From NCBI RefSeq assembly GCF_019008365.1, contig NZ_JAHHUL010000012.1, forward strand, positions 56,720 through 120,719: a stretch of DNA of 64,000 bases. The letters run 5' to 3'. Below are positions 1 to 9,702 of the stretch, piece after piece. The position numbers and the translations under genes were made by a program. Position 1 is the first letter of the stretch; each line of letters begins with the position of its first letter. A model generated the notes under the pieces. The model did not search any database, was not told the DNA's origin, and saw nothing but the letters and a program-made list of their open reading frames with translations. This DNA comes from Phosphitispora fastidiosa (GTDB taxonomy: Bacteria > Bacillota > Thermincolia > Thermincolales > UBA2595).

Positions 1-107
1 AATACCAACCAGAGCAGTATTGCCGACACGATTATTTTGGTTCTGGGGTCAAGCCTGTGCAGCAATGAACTTCCCGGGACATATTGTCCGATAACAATAC
101 CTTCCAT
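1..107 (-). CDS. ecfT: Energy-coupling factor transporter transmembrane protein EcfT, N-terminal part only
   Basis: Partial gene cut by the left window edge. The 35 visible residues begin MEGIVIGQYVPGSSLLHRLD and continue PRTKIIVS into the first hydrophobic segment. This is the characteristic EcfT start (GQY-PG-S-LHRLDPRTK). EcfT is the membrane scaffold that couples the two EcfA ATPases to substrate-binding S components for vitamin or metal uptake. The ATG at 105-107 follows a weak GGTGTGGTG-like ribosome site. It lies 69 bp after ecfA2 and completes the usual ecfA1-ecfA2-ecfT order. It is missing from simple long-ORF lists because it is truncated. Confidence 0.88.
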   Translation of the reverse strand, partial: MEGIVIGQYVPGSSLLHRLDPRTKIIVSAILLWLV

Positions 108-122
108 AAAGCACCACACCCT

Positions 123-174
123 GATTATAGTTATTTCATTACCAGTTTAATCATAGTTATTTCCTTACCAGTTT
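123..174. repeat. Two-copy 26-bp tandem repeat between ecfA2 and ecfT
   Basis: Copy 1 (123-148) and copy 2 (149-174) share 23 of 26 positions, including the block CATTACCAGTTT/CCTTACCAGTTT. A fragment resembling the repeat start (GATTATTG) runs into the ecfA2 stop codon. It looks like local slippage duplication in the spacer. No function is visible. Confidence 0.7.
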
Positions 175-176
175 GA

Positions 177-1031
177 TTATTGTTTTTCTTTAAGCAGTCT
201 GATTATTTCTTCCCTGATTTCATCCAGGGTGACAGGCTGTCCCCTTACCTCAAGACCCCTCCCCCTCAGTTCCCTGGATATTACTGCTGCCGGTGGGATA
301 TCAAGGCCCATTTCCGACATAATCGGGTCAGCCAGTACATCACGCGTTTTTCCTGTAATGACTGCTTCACCGTTATTTAAAACAACCAGCCGGTCAGCCA
401 GGTGGGCTATTTCTGTGATTTCATGGGTCACCCAGATTACGGTTATCCCATGGTCCCGGTTCAAACGAGTAATAGTCCCGATCAGAAGCTGTCTTCCCGA
501 AGTATCAAGTCCTGCCGTTGGTTCATCAAGAACAATAACCTCAGGTGATGCCGCCAGCACTCCTGCCAGAGCAACTCTTCTCTTCTCACCACCGCTCAGT
601 TCATAGGGCTGGCGGTTTTTATACCGTTCATAACCCAAGCCCACAGTATCCATAGCTCTCTGGACCAGTTCCGTGATTTCGTCCTGAGGATAACCATAAT
701 TCTCCGGACCGTAGGCAACTTCTTCATAGACGCTAGCCCCAAAAAGCTGGTGCTCAGGGTACTGAAAAACCAACCCGACTTTCCGCCTGGCTTCTCTGAG
801 GCTGGCAGCAGATGAGTGGATGTTTTTGTCATCCAGCAGAACCTCCCCCGAATCCGGCTTCAGGAGGCCGTTTAAATGCTGCAGCAGGGTCGATTTGCCT
901 GACCCGGTAGGTCCCATAACGGCAAGCCACTCTCCCCTGGCAGCCCGCAAATCAATGCCTTTAATGGCCTGCCTGGCAAACGGAGTACCTTTTGAGTATT
1001 TATAGCTGACATTCTTTATTTCTATAGACAT
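177..1031 (-). CDS. ecfA2: Energy-coupling factor transporter ATP-binding protein EcfA2
   Basis: 284-residue ABC ATPase, one of the two nucleotide-binding subunits of the ECF module that powers vitamin/micronutrient uptake at the membrane. Visible motifs are Walker A GPTGSGKST (residues 40-48), Q-loop FQYPEHQLF (~89-97), signature LSGGE (145-149) and Walker B VIVLDEP (165-171), followed by the D-loop. The Q-loop extension PEHQLF is typical of EcfA subunits. It overlaps the end of ecfA1 by 10 bp, so the two are translationally coupled, and ecfT follows downstream. Confidence 0.93.
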   Translation of the reverse strand: MSIEIKNVSYKYSKGTPFARQAIKGIDLRAARGEWLAVMGPTGSGKSTLLQHLNGLLKPDSGEVLLDDKNIHSSAASLREARRKVGLVFQYPEHQLFGASVYEEVAYGPENYGYPQDEITELVQRAMDTVGLGYERYKNRQPYELSGGEKRRVALAGVLAASPEVIVLDEPTAGLDTSGRQLLIGTITRLNRDHGITVIWVTHEITEIAHLADRLVVLNNGEAVITGKTRDVLADPIMSEMGLDIPPAAVISRELRGRGLEVRGQPVTLDEIREEIIRLLKEKQ

Positions 1032-1870
1032 ATAAAGTCCACCAGTTCTTCTAAAGAATTAATGTTCGCCGGTAATCTGATACCCTGTTCCTTTAGTGAA
1101 TTAACCAGTTGATGCACCGGCGGCGCCTCAAGGCCTGTGAAGCGGAGACTTTCCTTATCGGCAAAAAGCTGTTCGGGGTTCCCCTCAAATACAATTTTGC
1201 CGCGTGCCATAGCCATTATCCGGCTGCTGTAAATTGTTTCACTCATATCGTGAGTCACATAGATAACTGTAATATTGTGACGAGTGTTTAAGTCTCTGAC
1301 CGCTGACAGGACTTCCTGCTTACTCCCGGGATCCAGCATTGAGGTCGGTTCATCAAGGACTATACACTCCGGACGCATGGCTAGCACCCCGGCGATGGCA
1401 ACCTTCTGTTTTTGCCCCCCTGATAACCTGTGTGGCGGATAATTGCGGTATTCCTCCATACCCACCTGTTCTAAGGCCCAGTCAACCCTCTCCCTGATCT
1501 CGGTACGGGGCAGGCACAAGTTCTCACACCCAAAGGCGACGTCCTCTTCCACAACCGACGCAAATAACTGGGTATCCGGATTCTGAAAAACCATTCCTAT
1601 TTTTCTCCTTATTGCAGAGAGGTGGTCTCTTTTGTCAGTATCCAGACCATCTACTGAGACACTTCCCATACTTGGCAGTAAAAGTCCGTTTATCAGCCTG
1701 ATCAATGTCGATTTGCCACAGCCGTTAGGGCCTACCAGAGCTAAAAATTCTCCTTTGTTGATATCCAGACTTATCTCGGAGAGCACATGACTCCCGGCGC
1801 TTTGAAAATTATCTTCCTTTTCCTTGGAGTACCAAAAGCTGACATCGCTGAACCTGATAAAAGAACCCAT
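1022..1870 (-). CDS. ecfA1: Energy-coupling factor transporter ATP-binding protein EcfA1
   Basis: 282-residue ABC ATPase and partner of EcfA2. Walker A is GPNGCGKST (47-55), Q-loop FQNPDTQLF (~95-103), signature LSGGQ (149-153) and Walker B CIVLDEP (169-175). The N-terminus (IRFSDVSFWYS) fits EcfA1. Start ATG at 1870 has a GGTGAG ribosome site. It is the first gene after rplQ, the classic Bacillota position, but a strong terminator (1947-2000) separates it from the ribosomal genes. It may therefore use its own promoter or read-through. Confidence 0.93.
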   Translation of the reverse strand: MGSFIRFSDVSFWYSKEKEDNFQSAGSHVLSEISLDINKGEFLALVGPNGCGKSTLIRLINGLLLPSMGSVSVDGLDTDKRDHLSAIRRKIGMVFQNPDTQLFASVVEEDVAFGCENLCLPRTEIRERVDWALEQVGMEEYRNYPPHRLSGGQKQKVAIAGVLAMRPECIVLDEPTSMLDPGSKQEVLSAVRDLNTRHNITVIYVTHDMSETIYSSRIMAMARGKIVFEGNPEQLFADKESLRFTGLEAPPVHQLVNSLKEQGIRLPANINSLEELVDFICL

Positions 1871-1946
1871 ATACTCACCACACTATATGTTATATATTCA
1901 ATCATATATCAATCATTATATTTGGCGCAGCCGAAAATATTAATTT

Positions 1947-2000
1947 AAAAAAACAGAAGCCAGGAATTGTTTACATAAATTTTAGTAAACCATCCTGACC
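1947..2000 (-). terminator. Rho-independent terminator after rplQ
   Basis: Read on the minus strand, GTCAGGA and GTTTAC arms pair with GTAAAC and TCCTGGC across a short AT loop. A run of seven T follows shortly after. It lies 16 bp past the rplQ stop and would end the alpha operon before the ecf genes. Confidence 0.8.
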
Positions 2001-2015
2001 TCGCTCATGTTCTAA

Positions 2016-2354
2016 TTATACAAGTTCCAGTATCACCATTTCAGCAGCGTCACCGCGGCGCTGGCCAACCTTGATTGTTCTGGTATAGCCACCCTGCCGG
2101 TCGGCATATTTAGTTGCCAGTACATCAAACAATTTTTTGACAACATCCTCATCATAGATAAATTGCATTGCCTGTCTGCGGGCATGTAAGTCGCCGCGTT
2201 TAGCCAGGGTAATCATTTTCTCCGTGACACGGCTTACAGACCTGGCACGGGCTGCTGTAGTCTGGACTCTTTCTTCACGAAGCAAGGAAGTAACCATGTT
2301 ACGCACCAGGGCCTTCCTGTGATCGGTGGGCAGGCCCAGTTTGGGAAATGCCAT
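2016..2354 (-). CDS. rplQ: 50S ribosomal protein L17
   Basis: 112 residues, full length for L17. Starts [20 protein letters not shown], the conserved L17 N-terminus (K-L-R/P-x-x-HR-x-AL-RNM). Structural protein of the large subunit near the exit tunnel. Last gene of the rpsM-rpsK-rpsD-rpoA-rplQ alpha operon, 20 bp after rpoA, with a strong AGGAGGGG ribosome site and a terminator downstream. Confidence 0.97.
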   Translation of the reverse strand: MAFPKLGLPTDHRKALVRNMVTSLLREERVQTTAARARSVSRVTEKMITLAKRGDLHARRQAMQFIYDEDVVKKLFDVLATKYADRQGGYTRTIKVGQRRGDAAEMVILELV

Positions 2355-2374
2355 TTTGTTTCCCCCCTCCTGTC

Positions 2375-3313
2375 TTATTCTTCAGATTCCTTCAGGGAAA
2401 GACCGAGTTCATGCATCTTGTTAATAACCTCTTCAAGGGACTTCTTGCCAAGGTTACGGACCTTGATCATGTCCTCTTCAGTACGCTGTGTCAATTCTTC
2501 AACTGTATTTATTCCCGCTCTCTTGAGGCAGTTATAAGACCTAACTGATAAGTCAAGTTCCTCAATAGTCATTTCAAGTATCTTATCTTTTTCTTCTTCT
2601 TCTTTTTCTACCATTATTTCTACATCATTAACTGTCTCAGTCAGACCAATAAACTGGCGCAGATACTCACTCAGTATCTTGGCTGAAAGGCTGGTAGCCT
2701 CATCAGGTCTAATGCTGCCATTTGTCCATACTTCCAGGGTAAGCTTGTCATAGTCGGTAATCTGCCCCACCCTGGTATCCTCTATATGGTAATTTACTTT
2801 GCGCACCGGAGTAAAAGCAGAATCTATCGGAATAACGCCGATAACATGATCCTCCTTTTTGTTCTTTTCCGCAGGGACATAGCCCCTGCCCTTGGCAGCA
2901 GTAATCTCCATATACAACCGGCCTTCAGATATAGTGGCAATCTTAAGCTCCGGATTAAGTATCTCCACATCTGCATCTGTGATTATGTCACCTGCAGTAA
3001 CTACTCCCGGTTCTTCTGTTTCAATCCGAAGCACCCGTTCCTCGTCAGTATGCATTTTTATACAGAGACCCTTCAGATTAAGGATTATATCTGTTACATC
3101 CTCAACAACTCCCGGTACTGTGGAAAACTCATGTAAAACACTGTCAATCCTCACTGAGGTAACCGCTGCTCCCGGTAATGAAGACAACAGGATACGCCTC
3201 AGAGAGTTACCCAGTGTTATGCCATAACCTCTCTCCAAAGGTTCAACCACAAACTTACCATAATCATCAATCAGTTCCACACACTCTATTTTGGGCTTTT
3301 CGATCTCCAACAT
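2375..3313 (-). CDS. rpoA: DNA-directed RNA polymerase subunit alpha
   Basis: 312 residues, typical for Bacillota alpha. The N-terminal dimerisation/assembly domain (roughly 1-230) includes [20 protein letters not shown] and the [18 protein letters not shown] segment. A charged linker (EEEEKDK) precedes the C-terminal domain. That domain has helix-hairpin-helix segments ([17 protein letters not shown] and [12 protein letters not shown]) that contact UP elements and activators. It scaffolds beta and beta' assembly. It sits between rpsD and rplQ in the alpha operon. Confidence 0.98.
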   Translation of the reverse strand: MLEIEKPKIECVELIDDYGKFVVEPLERGYGITLGNSLRRILLSSLPGAAVTSVRIDSVLHEFSTVPGVVEDVTDIILNLKGLCIKMHTDEERVLRIETEEPGVVTAGDIITDADVEILNPELKIATISEGRLYMEITAAKGRGYVPAEKNKKEDHVIGVIPIDSAFTPVRKVNYHIEDTRVGQITDYDKLTLEVWTNGSIRPDEATSLSAKILSEYLRQFIGLTETVNDVEIMVEKEEEEKDKILEMTIEELDLSVRSYNCLKRAGINTVEELTQRTEEDMIKVRNLGKKSLEEVINKMHELGLSLKESEE

Positions 3314-3351
3314 AAGTGACCCTCCTTCTCGAGACTTGAAACTTTGGTTGA

Positions 3352-3978
3352 TTACCTGGAGTACAGCTCTACAATAAGGTGTTCCTCAATAGGCATATCA
3401 ATTTCTTCCCGAGAAGGAATAGCAACCACCTTTCCTGTAAACTGGTCGGCAGATACCTCGAGCCATGCTGGCGGGGTTTTTCTTGCCGCCTGTTCCGCCA
3501 GTTCCTTAACTCTATTGACCTCACGGCTTTTTTCACGAACTTCGACTACATCTCCAACCTTTACCAGAAACGAAGGTATATTAACCTTTCTGCCGTTTAC
3601 GGTAAAGTGGCCATGACGAACCAGCTGCCTGGCCTCAGTGCGTGAACCTGCATAGCCTAAACGGTAAACAACATTGTCAAGCCGTCTTTCCAGCAGTCTG
3701 AGAAGGTTTTCACCGGTAACCCCCTTCTGCCGTTCAGCTTTTTCAAAGTAGTTGCGGAATTGGGTCTCCAGAATACCGTAAATCCGGCGGGCCTTCTGTT
3801 TTTCCCTGAGCTGAATACCATACTCAGAAACCTTTTTCCTGCTCTGCCCGTGTTCACCCGGAGCATAGCCTCTCCTATCAATAGCACATTTATTGGTATA
3901 GCACCTGTCACCTTTAAGATATAATTTAGCGCCTTCCCTGCGGCATAATCTGCAAACAGGTCCATTGTATCTAGCCAT
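3352..3978 (-). CDS. rpsD: 30S ribosomal protein S4 (zinc-binding form)
   Basis: 208 residues. The N-terminus carries four cysteines (C9, C12, C26, C31: CRLCRREG then CYTNKC), which mark the zinc-binding C+ version of S4. The S4 RNA-binding domain follows from about residue 98 ([21 protein letters not shown]). It binds the 16S 5' domain and initiates small-subunit assembly. It lies between rpsK and rpoA. Confidence 0.97.
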   Translation of the reverse strand: MARYNGPVCRLCRREGAKLYLKGDRCYTNKCAIDRRGYAPGEHGQSRKKVSEYGIQLREKQKARRIYGILETQFRNYFEKAERQKGVTGENLLRLLERRLDNVVYRLGYAGSRTEARQLVRHGHFTVNGRKVNIPSFLVKVGDVVEVREKSREVNRVKELAEQAARKTPPAWLEVSADQFTGKVVAIPSREEIDMPIEEHLIVELYSR

Positions 3979-3994
3979 CCTGTGTCAACACCTC

Positions 3995-4381
3995 CTAAAC
4001 TCTTCTTCTCTTTGGCGGACGGCAGCCGTTATGGGGAATAGGGGTAACGTCTTTAATCATGTTGACTTCCAGACCTGCGGCCTGAATAGCCCTGATAGCT
4101 GCTTCCCTTCCGGCGCCCGGCCCTTTAACAAAAACCTCTATTTCCTTCATACCGTGGTCCATAGCCTCTTTGGCAGCAGATTCTGCCGCCATCTGGGCAG
4201 CAAACGGAGTGCTCTTTCTGGAACCTTTAAATCCCTGCGTTCCCGCACTGGACCATGATACACAATTCCCGTTGGTGTCTGCAATAGTGATTATGGTATT
4301 ATTAAAAGTGGACTTGATATGGGCCACACCACGTTCAACATTCTTCCGTTCCTTACGTTTAGTTCTAACTCTACGAGCCAT
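3995..4381 (-). CDS. rpsK: 30S ribosomal protein S11
   Basis: 128 residues, normal length. Contains [16 protein letters not shown] and the C-terminal [17 protein letters not shown] tail, both signatures of S11, a platform protein near the decoding-site mRNA path. Spaced 16 bp from both rpsM and rpsD in the alpha operon. Confidence 0.97.
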   Translation of the reverse strand: MARRVRTKRKERKNVERGVAHIKSTFNNTIITIADTNGNCVSWSSAGTQGFKGSRKSTPFAAQMAAESAAKEAMDHGMKEIEVFVKGPGAGREAAIRAIQAAGLEVNMIKDVTPIPHNGCRPPKRRRV

Positions 4382-4397
4382 CCTTTATCCCCCCTTG

Positions 4398-4769
4398 CTA
4401 TTTCTTGCGGCGAACGCCAACAGTCTTTTTGGGACCTTTTCTGGTCCTGGCATTAGTCTTGGTCTTTTGGCCCCGGACAGGCAGTCCCCGGCGATGCCGA
4501 ATTCCGCGGTAGCACCCAATTTCCATCAGCCGCTTGATACTTAATGAGATATCCCTTCTCAGATCGCCTTCCACGTTCAGGTTTTTGTCAATGTATTCCC
4601 TGAGCTTGGCGATTTCCTCTTCGGTCAGGTCTCTGACCCGGGTATCAGGGTTAACCCCGGTTTCTGCCATGATCCGCTTGGAGACAGAGCGCCCGATCCC
4701 AAAAATATATGTCAGAGCAATTTCCACACGTTTCTCCCGAGGTAAGTCAACCCCAGCAATTCTCGCCAT
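4398..4769 (-). CDS. rpsM: 30S ribosomal protein S13
   Basis: 123 residues from the chosen ATG at 4767-4769 ([20 protein letters not shown]). A GTG lies three codons upstream, but the GGAGGTG ribosome site is correctly spaced only for the ATG. Conserved [20 protein letters not shown] tail. S13 sits in the 30S head and contacts P-site tRNA. First large gene of the alpha operon, after rpmJ. Confidence 0.96.
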   Translation of the reverse strand: MARIAGVDLPREKRVEIALTYIFGIGRSVSKRIMAETGVNPDTRVRDLTEEEIAKLREYIDKNLNVEGDLRRDISLSIKRLMEIGCYRGIRHRRGLPVRGQKTKTNARTRKGPKKTVGVRRKK

Positions 4770-4797
4770 TATGTGCACCTCCGTCTTTTACAATTTT

Positions 4798-5155
<358 letters not shown>

Positions 5156-5186
5156 TAGGCAAACACCCTCCCTTTTGTTCGACTTC

Positions 5187-5465
5187 TCAATCTATATGGC
5201 TTAACCCCAAGGTTTTTATGGTTTCACAGATTTCTTTCTCTGTAACGGGTTCCCCCCTGATCAGCTTTTTAGCTACGCTATCAGCTTTTACAGGAAAAAT
5301 ATCAAGATGCTTAATGTTCTTTCTCTTGGGATTTATCAATTTCTTTTTTTCGCCATCTATTACCCGAACAAAGGCTTCATCAAGCACGTCATATATCAAG
5401 TATACCTTCCCTTTGTCTCGACCTGCAGAGGACCTGACCAACTGGCCAACCTGTACATTGTCCAT
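5187..5465 (-). CDS. KOW-domain RNA-binding protein (L14e/YbxF-neighbour type)
   Basis: About 92 residues. The N-terminal half ([24 protein letters not shown]) is a KOW motif like that of L24/L14e/NusG. The C-terminal half is basic then helical ([16 protein letters not shown]). Proteins of this type sit between map and infA in many Clostridia and are assumed to bind rRNA; their role is unproved. ATG at 5465 is the chosen start. A TTG three codons upstream sits closer to the AGGAGG site and is the alternative. Confidence 0.85.
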   Translation of the reverse strand: MDNVQVGQLVRSSAGRDKGKVYLIYDVLDEAFVRVIDGEKKKLINPKRKNIKHLDIFPVKADSVAKKLIRGEPVTEKEICETIKTLGLSHID

Positions 5466-5504
5466 TACTGCCAAACACCTCCTGAAATCTGCCTCAATAT
5501 TATA

Positions 5505-6251
5505 TTATACCTTAGTCAGAATTTCAGGCAGTTTATCAGTTATCACAACTGAGTGTTCAAAGTGGGCAGACAGTTTTTTATCCTTTGTAACGACTGTCCA
5601 GTTATCACCCAGGGTCATGACTTCATATGTGCCCTGATTAACCATAGGTTCTATAGCCAGTGTCATTCCGGACCTCAGCCTGGGTCCGCGACCCGGCCTG
5701 CCGAAATTAGGCACCTGCGGTTCTTCATGCATTTGGCTGCCAATCCCGTGTCCAACATAGTCCCTGACAACCGAATAACCTTTTCCTTCAACAAAGGTCT
5801 GGATACTATGGGAAATGTCGCTTAACCGGTTACCATCCACCGCGTTGCCGATACCGGTAAATAAGGCTTCCTCGGTAACCCTGATCAGCTCCATGGCCTC
5901 ATCACTGACCTCCCCTACCGGGACGGTTAAGGCTGCATCCCCAAAATACCCATTTATTTCCGCTCCAATATCAATACTAATAATATCCCCATTTTCCAAT
6001 TTTCTTAAACCAGGGATACCATGAACTACCTGTTCATTCACTGAAGCGCAAATTGAAGCCGGAAAACCATGATAACCTTTGAAGGCAGGCCTGGCGCCAC
6101 TGGCAATGATGAAATCCTCGGCAATCTTATCCAACTCAAGTGTAGTGACATCCGGCCTGACCATTTTCTTTATTTCTTCGTGTGCTTGGGCCACTATGCG
6201 GCCCGCATCTCTCATCAAATCAATTTCACGGTCAGATTTACAAACAATCAC
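5505..6251 (-). CDS. map: Methionine aminopeptidase, type I
   Basis: About 248 residues. Removes the initiator methionine from nascent proteins. The metal ligands are all present: D and D in DIGAEINGYFGDAALT, H in GHGIGSQMHEEP, E in AIEPMV and E in HFEHSV. The GTG at 6249-6251 gives the family start (M)IVCKSDREIDLMRDAG with AGGAG 9 bp upstream. An ATG two codons earlier is only 3 bp from that site. It follows secY after about 16 bp; adk, normally between them, is absent. Confidence 0.95.
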   Translation of the reverse strand: MIVCKSDREIDLMRDAGRIVAQAHEEIKKMVRPDVTTLELDKIAEDFIIASGARPAFKGYHGFPASICASVNEQVVHGIPGLRKLENGDIISIDIGAEINGYFGDAALTVPVGEVSDEAMELIRVTEEALFTGIGNAVDGNRLSDISHSIQTFVEGKGYSVVRDYVGHGIGSQMHEEPQVPNFGRPGRGPRLRSGMTLAIEPMVNQGTYEVMTLGDNWTVVTKDKKLSAHFEHSVVITDKLPEILTKV

Positions 6252-6267
6252 GAACATTCGCTCCTAA

Positions 6268-7533
6268 CTATTTCATAAACCCTTGATAATGCCTCATAAG
6301 CAGGTGAGATTCTATCTGTTTCATGGTCTCAAGGGCTACACCCACAACAATGAGAAGTCCGGTACCACCGAAATATACGTTCTCGATTTTTGTGGCAACT
6401 AATACAAAGGTTGGCAAAATAGCTATCAAGGCCAAAAATATGGCACCAGAAAGAGTAACCCTTGTAAGTATCTTATCCAGATATTCAGCTGTAGGCCTCC
6501 CCGGTCTCAGTCCTGGAATAAATCCGCCGTGTTTCTTCATATTGTCCGCCACATCAACTGGATTAAACGTAATTGCTGTATAAAAATAGGTGAAAAATAT
6601 GATAAACACTGCATACAATATGGAATGTGTCGGGCCGCCCCATCTGAATACATCCAGAATCCATTGAGAAATACCGGAAGACTGGAAGAACTGCGCTATA
6701 GTAGTTGGGAAAAGCAAAATTGAAGATGCAAAGATTACCGGAATAACACCTGCCTGGTTTACCTTAAGAGGTATATGGGTACTCTGCCCGCCATATACGC
6801 GCCGGCCCACAACCCTTTTGGCATATTGTACCGGAATCCTGCGCTGCCCTTCATTTACTGCTACTATCGCAGCTATAACCATTGCTGCAATGACCACCAG
6901 GAAAATCACACTGAAGATATTAATTGTTCCAGCTGCAAGTCCTTGATAAATCCGATAAAGGGCACCCGGAAGCGCTGCTACAATCCCTGCAAAAATTATC
7001 AGTGAAATACCATTCCCAATGCCTTTTTCAGTAATCTGCTCACCCAGCCACATAAGAAAAGCAGTTCCGGCTGTAAGCGTTACAGCTATCATCAGGTAGG
7101 AACCAATCCCGGGATTAGTCAGGGCGTTGGCCGCCCGCAAGGTAAAGGCCATTCCAATTGCCTGGATGAAGGCCAGAACAACAGTGCCATACCTGATATA
7201 CTGGGTCATTTTCTTTCTGCCTTCCTCACCTTCCTTTGACAGTCGCTCAAGCTTAGGAATAACAACAGTCAAAAGCTGCATTATGATTGAGGCATTAATA
7301 TAAGGAGTAATACTCATCGCAAATATGGAAAACCTTTTAAAGGCTCCCCCGGAAATAACGTCAAAAAACCCCAGGATGCTGCCACCCTTAATCAGTGCAT
7401 CCATAGCATCAGCATTGATCCCCGGTGTCGGGATGTGTGCCCCGATTCTGAAAACAACAAACATCATCAAGGTAAAAAGAATTCTGTTCCGCAAATCCCC
7501 AGCTTTTAGAGAACTTTTTAAGGCTCCAAACAA
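6268..7533 (-). CDS. secY: Preprotein translocase subunit SecY
   Basis: 421 residues, ten-helix channel of the Sec translocon. Recognisable segments are RIGAHIPTPGI after TM1, the plug/TM2 region GGAFKRFSIFAMSITPYINASI, and the cytosolic loops RRIPVQYAKRVVGRR and FNPVDVADNMKKHGGFIPG. The start is TTG (7531-7533) with AGGTGAT upstream. It lies 1 bp after rplO and is followed directly by map. Confidence 0.97.
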   Translation of the reverse strand: MFGALKSSLKAGDLRNRILFTLMMFVVFRIGAHIPTPGINADAMDALIKGGSILGFFDVISGGAFKRFSIFAMSITPYINASIIMQLLTVVIPKLERLSKEGEEGRKKMTQYIRYGTVVLAFIQAIGMAFTLRAANALTNPGIGSYLMIAVTLTAGTAFLMWLGEQITEKGIGNGISLIIFAGIVAALPGALYRIYQGLAAGTINIFSVIFLVVIAAMVIAAIVAVNEGQRRIPVQYAKRVVGRRVYGGQSTHIPLKVNQAGVIPVIFASSILLFPTTIAQFFQSSGISQWILDVFRWGGPTHSILYAVFIIFFTYFYTAITFNPVDVADNMKKHGGFIPGLRPGRPTAEYLDKILTRVTLSGAIFLALIAILPTFVLVATKIENVYFGGTGLLIVVGVALETMKQIESHLLMRHYQGFMK

Positions 7534-7534
7534 A

Positions 7535-7975
7535 CTAAATCACCTCGGCTTTTCCGCCGGCAGCGGTAATCTTTTCCACAGCAGACTTGCTGAAGGCACG
7601 GACCTGTACGTTAAGTGACTTCTCCAGGTTACCCTTGCCAAGTATCTTTACTCCGTTTTTTATGTTTTTAACAATGCCTGCCTGCTTCAAACCTTCTTCA
7701 GTAACTGTAAAACCATTGTCAAACTTGTTCAGAGCAGCTACATTGATTTCCGCATACTCTTTGCCCCACTTATTATGGAAACCTCTTTTGGGAACCCTTT
7801 GGATCAGTGGCTTCTGGCCACCTTCAAATCCTACTTTGCCCCCGCTCCCGGAACGGGCATTTTGTCCCTTATGGCCACGGCCTGCAGTTTTCCCCAGGCC
7901 TGTACCCAGTCCCCTTCCTTTGCGGGTAGGCTGTTTCCTGGCCCCTTTGGCAGGTTTCAGGTTGTGTAGTTCCAT
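7535..7975 (-). CDS. rplO: 50S ribosomal protein L15
   Basis: 146 residues. Glycine/basic-rich N-terminus (LKPAKGARKQPTRKGRGLG) that threads into 23S rRNA, followed by a globular domain ending KAEVI. A late-assembly large-subunit protein. spc operon position rpmD-rplO-secY is conserved, with 1 bp to secY. Confidence 0.97.
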   Translation of the reverse strand: MELHNLKPAKGARKQPTRKGRGLGTGLGKTAGRGHKGQNARSGSGGKVGFEGGQKPLIQRVPKRGFHNKWGKEYAEINVAALNKFDNGFTVTEEGLKQAGIVKNIKNGVKILGKGNLEKSLNVQVRAFSKSAVEKITAAGGKAEVI

Positions 7976-7986
7976 GGTTACACCTC

Positions 7987-8169
7987 CTACTCCGTTTCTT
8001 CGACTTTTACCAGATGATCAACCTTACGCAGCATACCGCGAATCTGCGGTGTATCATTGTGTTCAGCGCTGCTGTTAATCTTCGTTAATCCCAGTGTTTT
8101 GACAGTTGCCTTCTGGGATTCAGAACTTCCGATGACACTTTTAACTAAGGTTACTTTCAGTTTCGCCAT
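7987..8169 (-). CDS. rpmD: 50S ribosomal protein L30
   Basis: 60 residues from ATG at 8167-8169 ([20 protein letters not shown]). The frame is open three codons further to a TTG, but the AGGGGG ribosome site is 9 bp from this ATG. The ending [12 protein letters not shown] is typical of L30. It lies between rpsE and rplO. Confidence 0.96.
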   Translation of the reverse strand: MAKLKVTLVKSVIGSSESQKATVKTLGLTKINSSAEHNDTPQIRGMLRKVDHLVKVEETE

Positions 8170-8182
8170 CTCCAACAACCCC

Positions 8183-8683
8183 CTAACCTAAAAGCTCTTC
8201 TACGGTCTTGCCACGAAGTCTGGCTACATCTTCGGCACGCTTCAGGTTCTTTAGGGCGTCCATGGTGGCATTAACCATGTTATGCGCATTATTTGAACCA
8301 AGGGACTTAGTAAGAATATCTTTTACCCCTGCCAATTCCAGAATTGCCCTGACAGGTCCGCCGGCGATAACTCCGGTACCCGGTGCAGCAGGTTTCAATA
8401 AAACCTTGCCGGCGCCGAAACGGCCAACCACTTCGTGTGGAATAGTAGTCCCTACCAGCGGAACCTCGATCATTTTTTTCTTGGCATCTTCGATACCCTT
8501 ACGAATCGATTCCGGAACCTCGCCTGCTTTACCCAGGCCAGACCCCACGTGCCCGTCGTTATCGCCTACAACCACCAGAGCGCTAAAGCTAAAGCGGCGG
8601 CCACCCTTAACGACCTTGGCAACACGATTTATGCTGACTACTTTTTCGGATATTTCAAGTTTGCTGGCATCAATCCGAGCCAT
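8183..8683 (-). CDS. rpsE: 30S ribosomal protein S5
   Basis: 166 residues. The double-stranded RNA-binding N domain contains [20 protein letters not shown], and the C domain contains [20 protein letters not shown]5 affects decoding fidelity and 30S mRNA unwinding. Strong AAGGAGGG ribosome site. In order rplR-rpsE-rpmD. Confidence 0.97.
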   Translation of the reverse strand: MARIDASKLEISEKVVSINRVAKVVKGGRRFSFSALVVVGDNDGHVGSGLGKAGEVPESIRKGIEDAKKKMIEVPLVGTTIPHEVVGRFGAGKVLLKPAAPGTGVIAGGPVRAILELAGVKDILTKSLGSNNAHNMVNATMDALKNLKRAEDVARLRGKTVEELLG

Positions 8684-8707
8684 TAATTTCCCTCCTTGCT
8701 TAAAGAG

Positions 8708-9058
8708 TTAAAATTCCAGACCGGCTTCCCTGGCCGCATCGGCCAGTGCCCTGATACGTCCATGATAAATATGTCCTCCCCGGTCAAACACTACCTGCTT
8801 AATACCTTTATCTGCGGCTTGCGCTGCTATGGACTTGCCTACAGCCTTTGCCGCCTCGATGTTACCGCCTTTGCCGTCTTCCATGGAAGATGCGGCAGCC
8901 AGCGTAACACCCTTGGTATCATCTATAATCTGGGCGTAAATATTGTTCAGGCTTCTGTAAACATTTAACCTCGGGCGCTCAGCGGTACCTTTTACCTTAT
9001 TGCGCACACGAAGGTGTCTTTTCTTGTTTTCAGCCTTTCTGTCTACTTGCTTGAACAA
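8708..9058 (-). CDS. rplR: 50S ribosomal protein L18
   Basis: 116 residues. Basic N-terminus ([14 protein letters not shown]) and the conserved [20 protein letters not shown] and [20 protein letters not shown] segments. Binds 5S rRNA with L5. TTG start at 9056-9058 with AGGAGTG upstream. Between rplF and rpsE. Confidence 0.96.
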   Translation of the reverse strand: MFKQVDRKAENKKRHLRVRNKVKGTAERPRLNVYRSLNNIYAQIIDDTKGVTLAAASSMEDGKGGNIEAAKAVGKSIAAQAADKGIKQVVFDRGGHIYHGRIRALADAAREAGLEF

Positions 9059-9102
9059 AGGGTTTCACTCCTTTCTGCTAACAAGCTGTTATATAACGGC
9101 TG

Positions 9103-9645
9103 TTATTTCTTAGTCCCGGCCTTACCGGCCTTACGGCGGATACGTTCTGTATCATACTTGATTCCCTTGCCCTTATACGGCTCAGGCGGCCTGACCTTAC
9201 GGATGTTTGCTGCCAGAGCCCCGACAGCCTCCTTGTCAGCACCCTTTACAATTACCTTTGTAGCAGCAGGCACTTCAATTTCAATACCTTCTTTTGGTTC
9301 AATTTCCACGGGATGTGAATAACCAACCGTAAGTACCAGCTTATTGCCCTGTTTGGCGGCCCGGTAACCGACGCCTACCAGGTCAAGAGACTTCTGAAAG
9401 CCTTTGGTTACCCCTTCCACCATGTTGTTTATCAGGCTTCTTGTCAGCCCGTGCAGTGACTTGTGGAACTTCTCTTCACTTGGCCTTTTTACTAAAAGCT
9501 GACCATCTTCGAGTTCCAGGATCATGTCATTATGGACCGTTCTGGTCAGTTGTCCATTAGGTCCTTTGACTGTTACAACACTGCCCTCGATTTTTATATC
9601 AACCCCCTGAGGGATATTTATGGGCATTCTACCTATCCTGGACAT
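9103..9645 (-). CDS. rplF: 50S ribosomal protein L6
   Basis: 180 residues with the two L6 repeats. [15 protein letters not shown] start and the C-terminal [15 protein letters not shown] signature are present. Located at the base of the L7/L12 stalk near the GTPase centre. spc operon, between rpsH and rplR. Confidence 0.97.
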   Translation of the reverse strand: MSRIGRMPINIPQGVDIKIEGSVVTVKGPNGQLTRTVHNDMILELEDGQLLVKRPSEEKFHKSLHGLTRSLINNMVEGVTKGFQKSLDLVGVGYRAAKQGNKLVLTVGYSHPVEIEPKEGIEIEVPAATKVIVKGADKEAVGALAANIRKVRPPEPYKGKGIKYDTERIRRKAGKAGTKK

Positions 9646-9702
9646 GATTACACCTCCTGTGCACTATAATTGTACCGAAATAACGTGATATGTCATGCCA
9701 GT

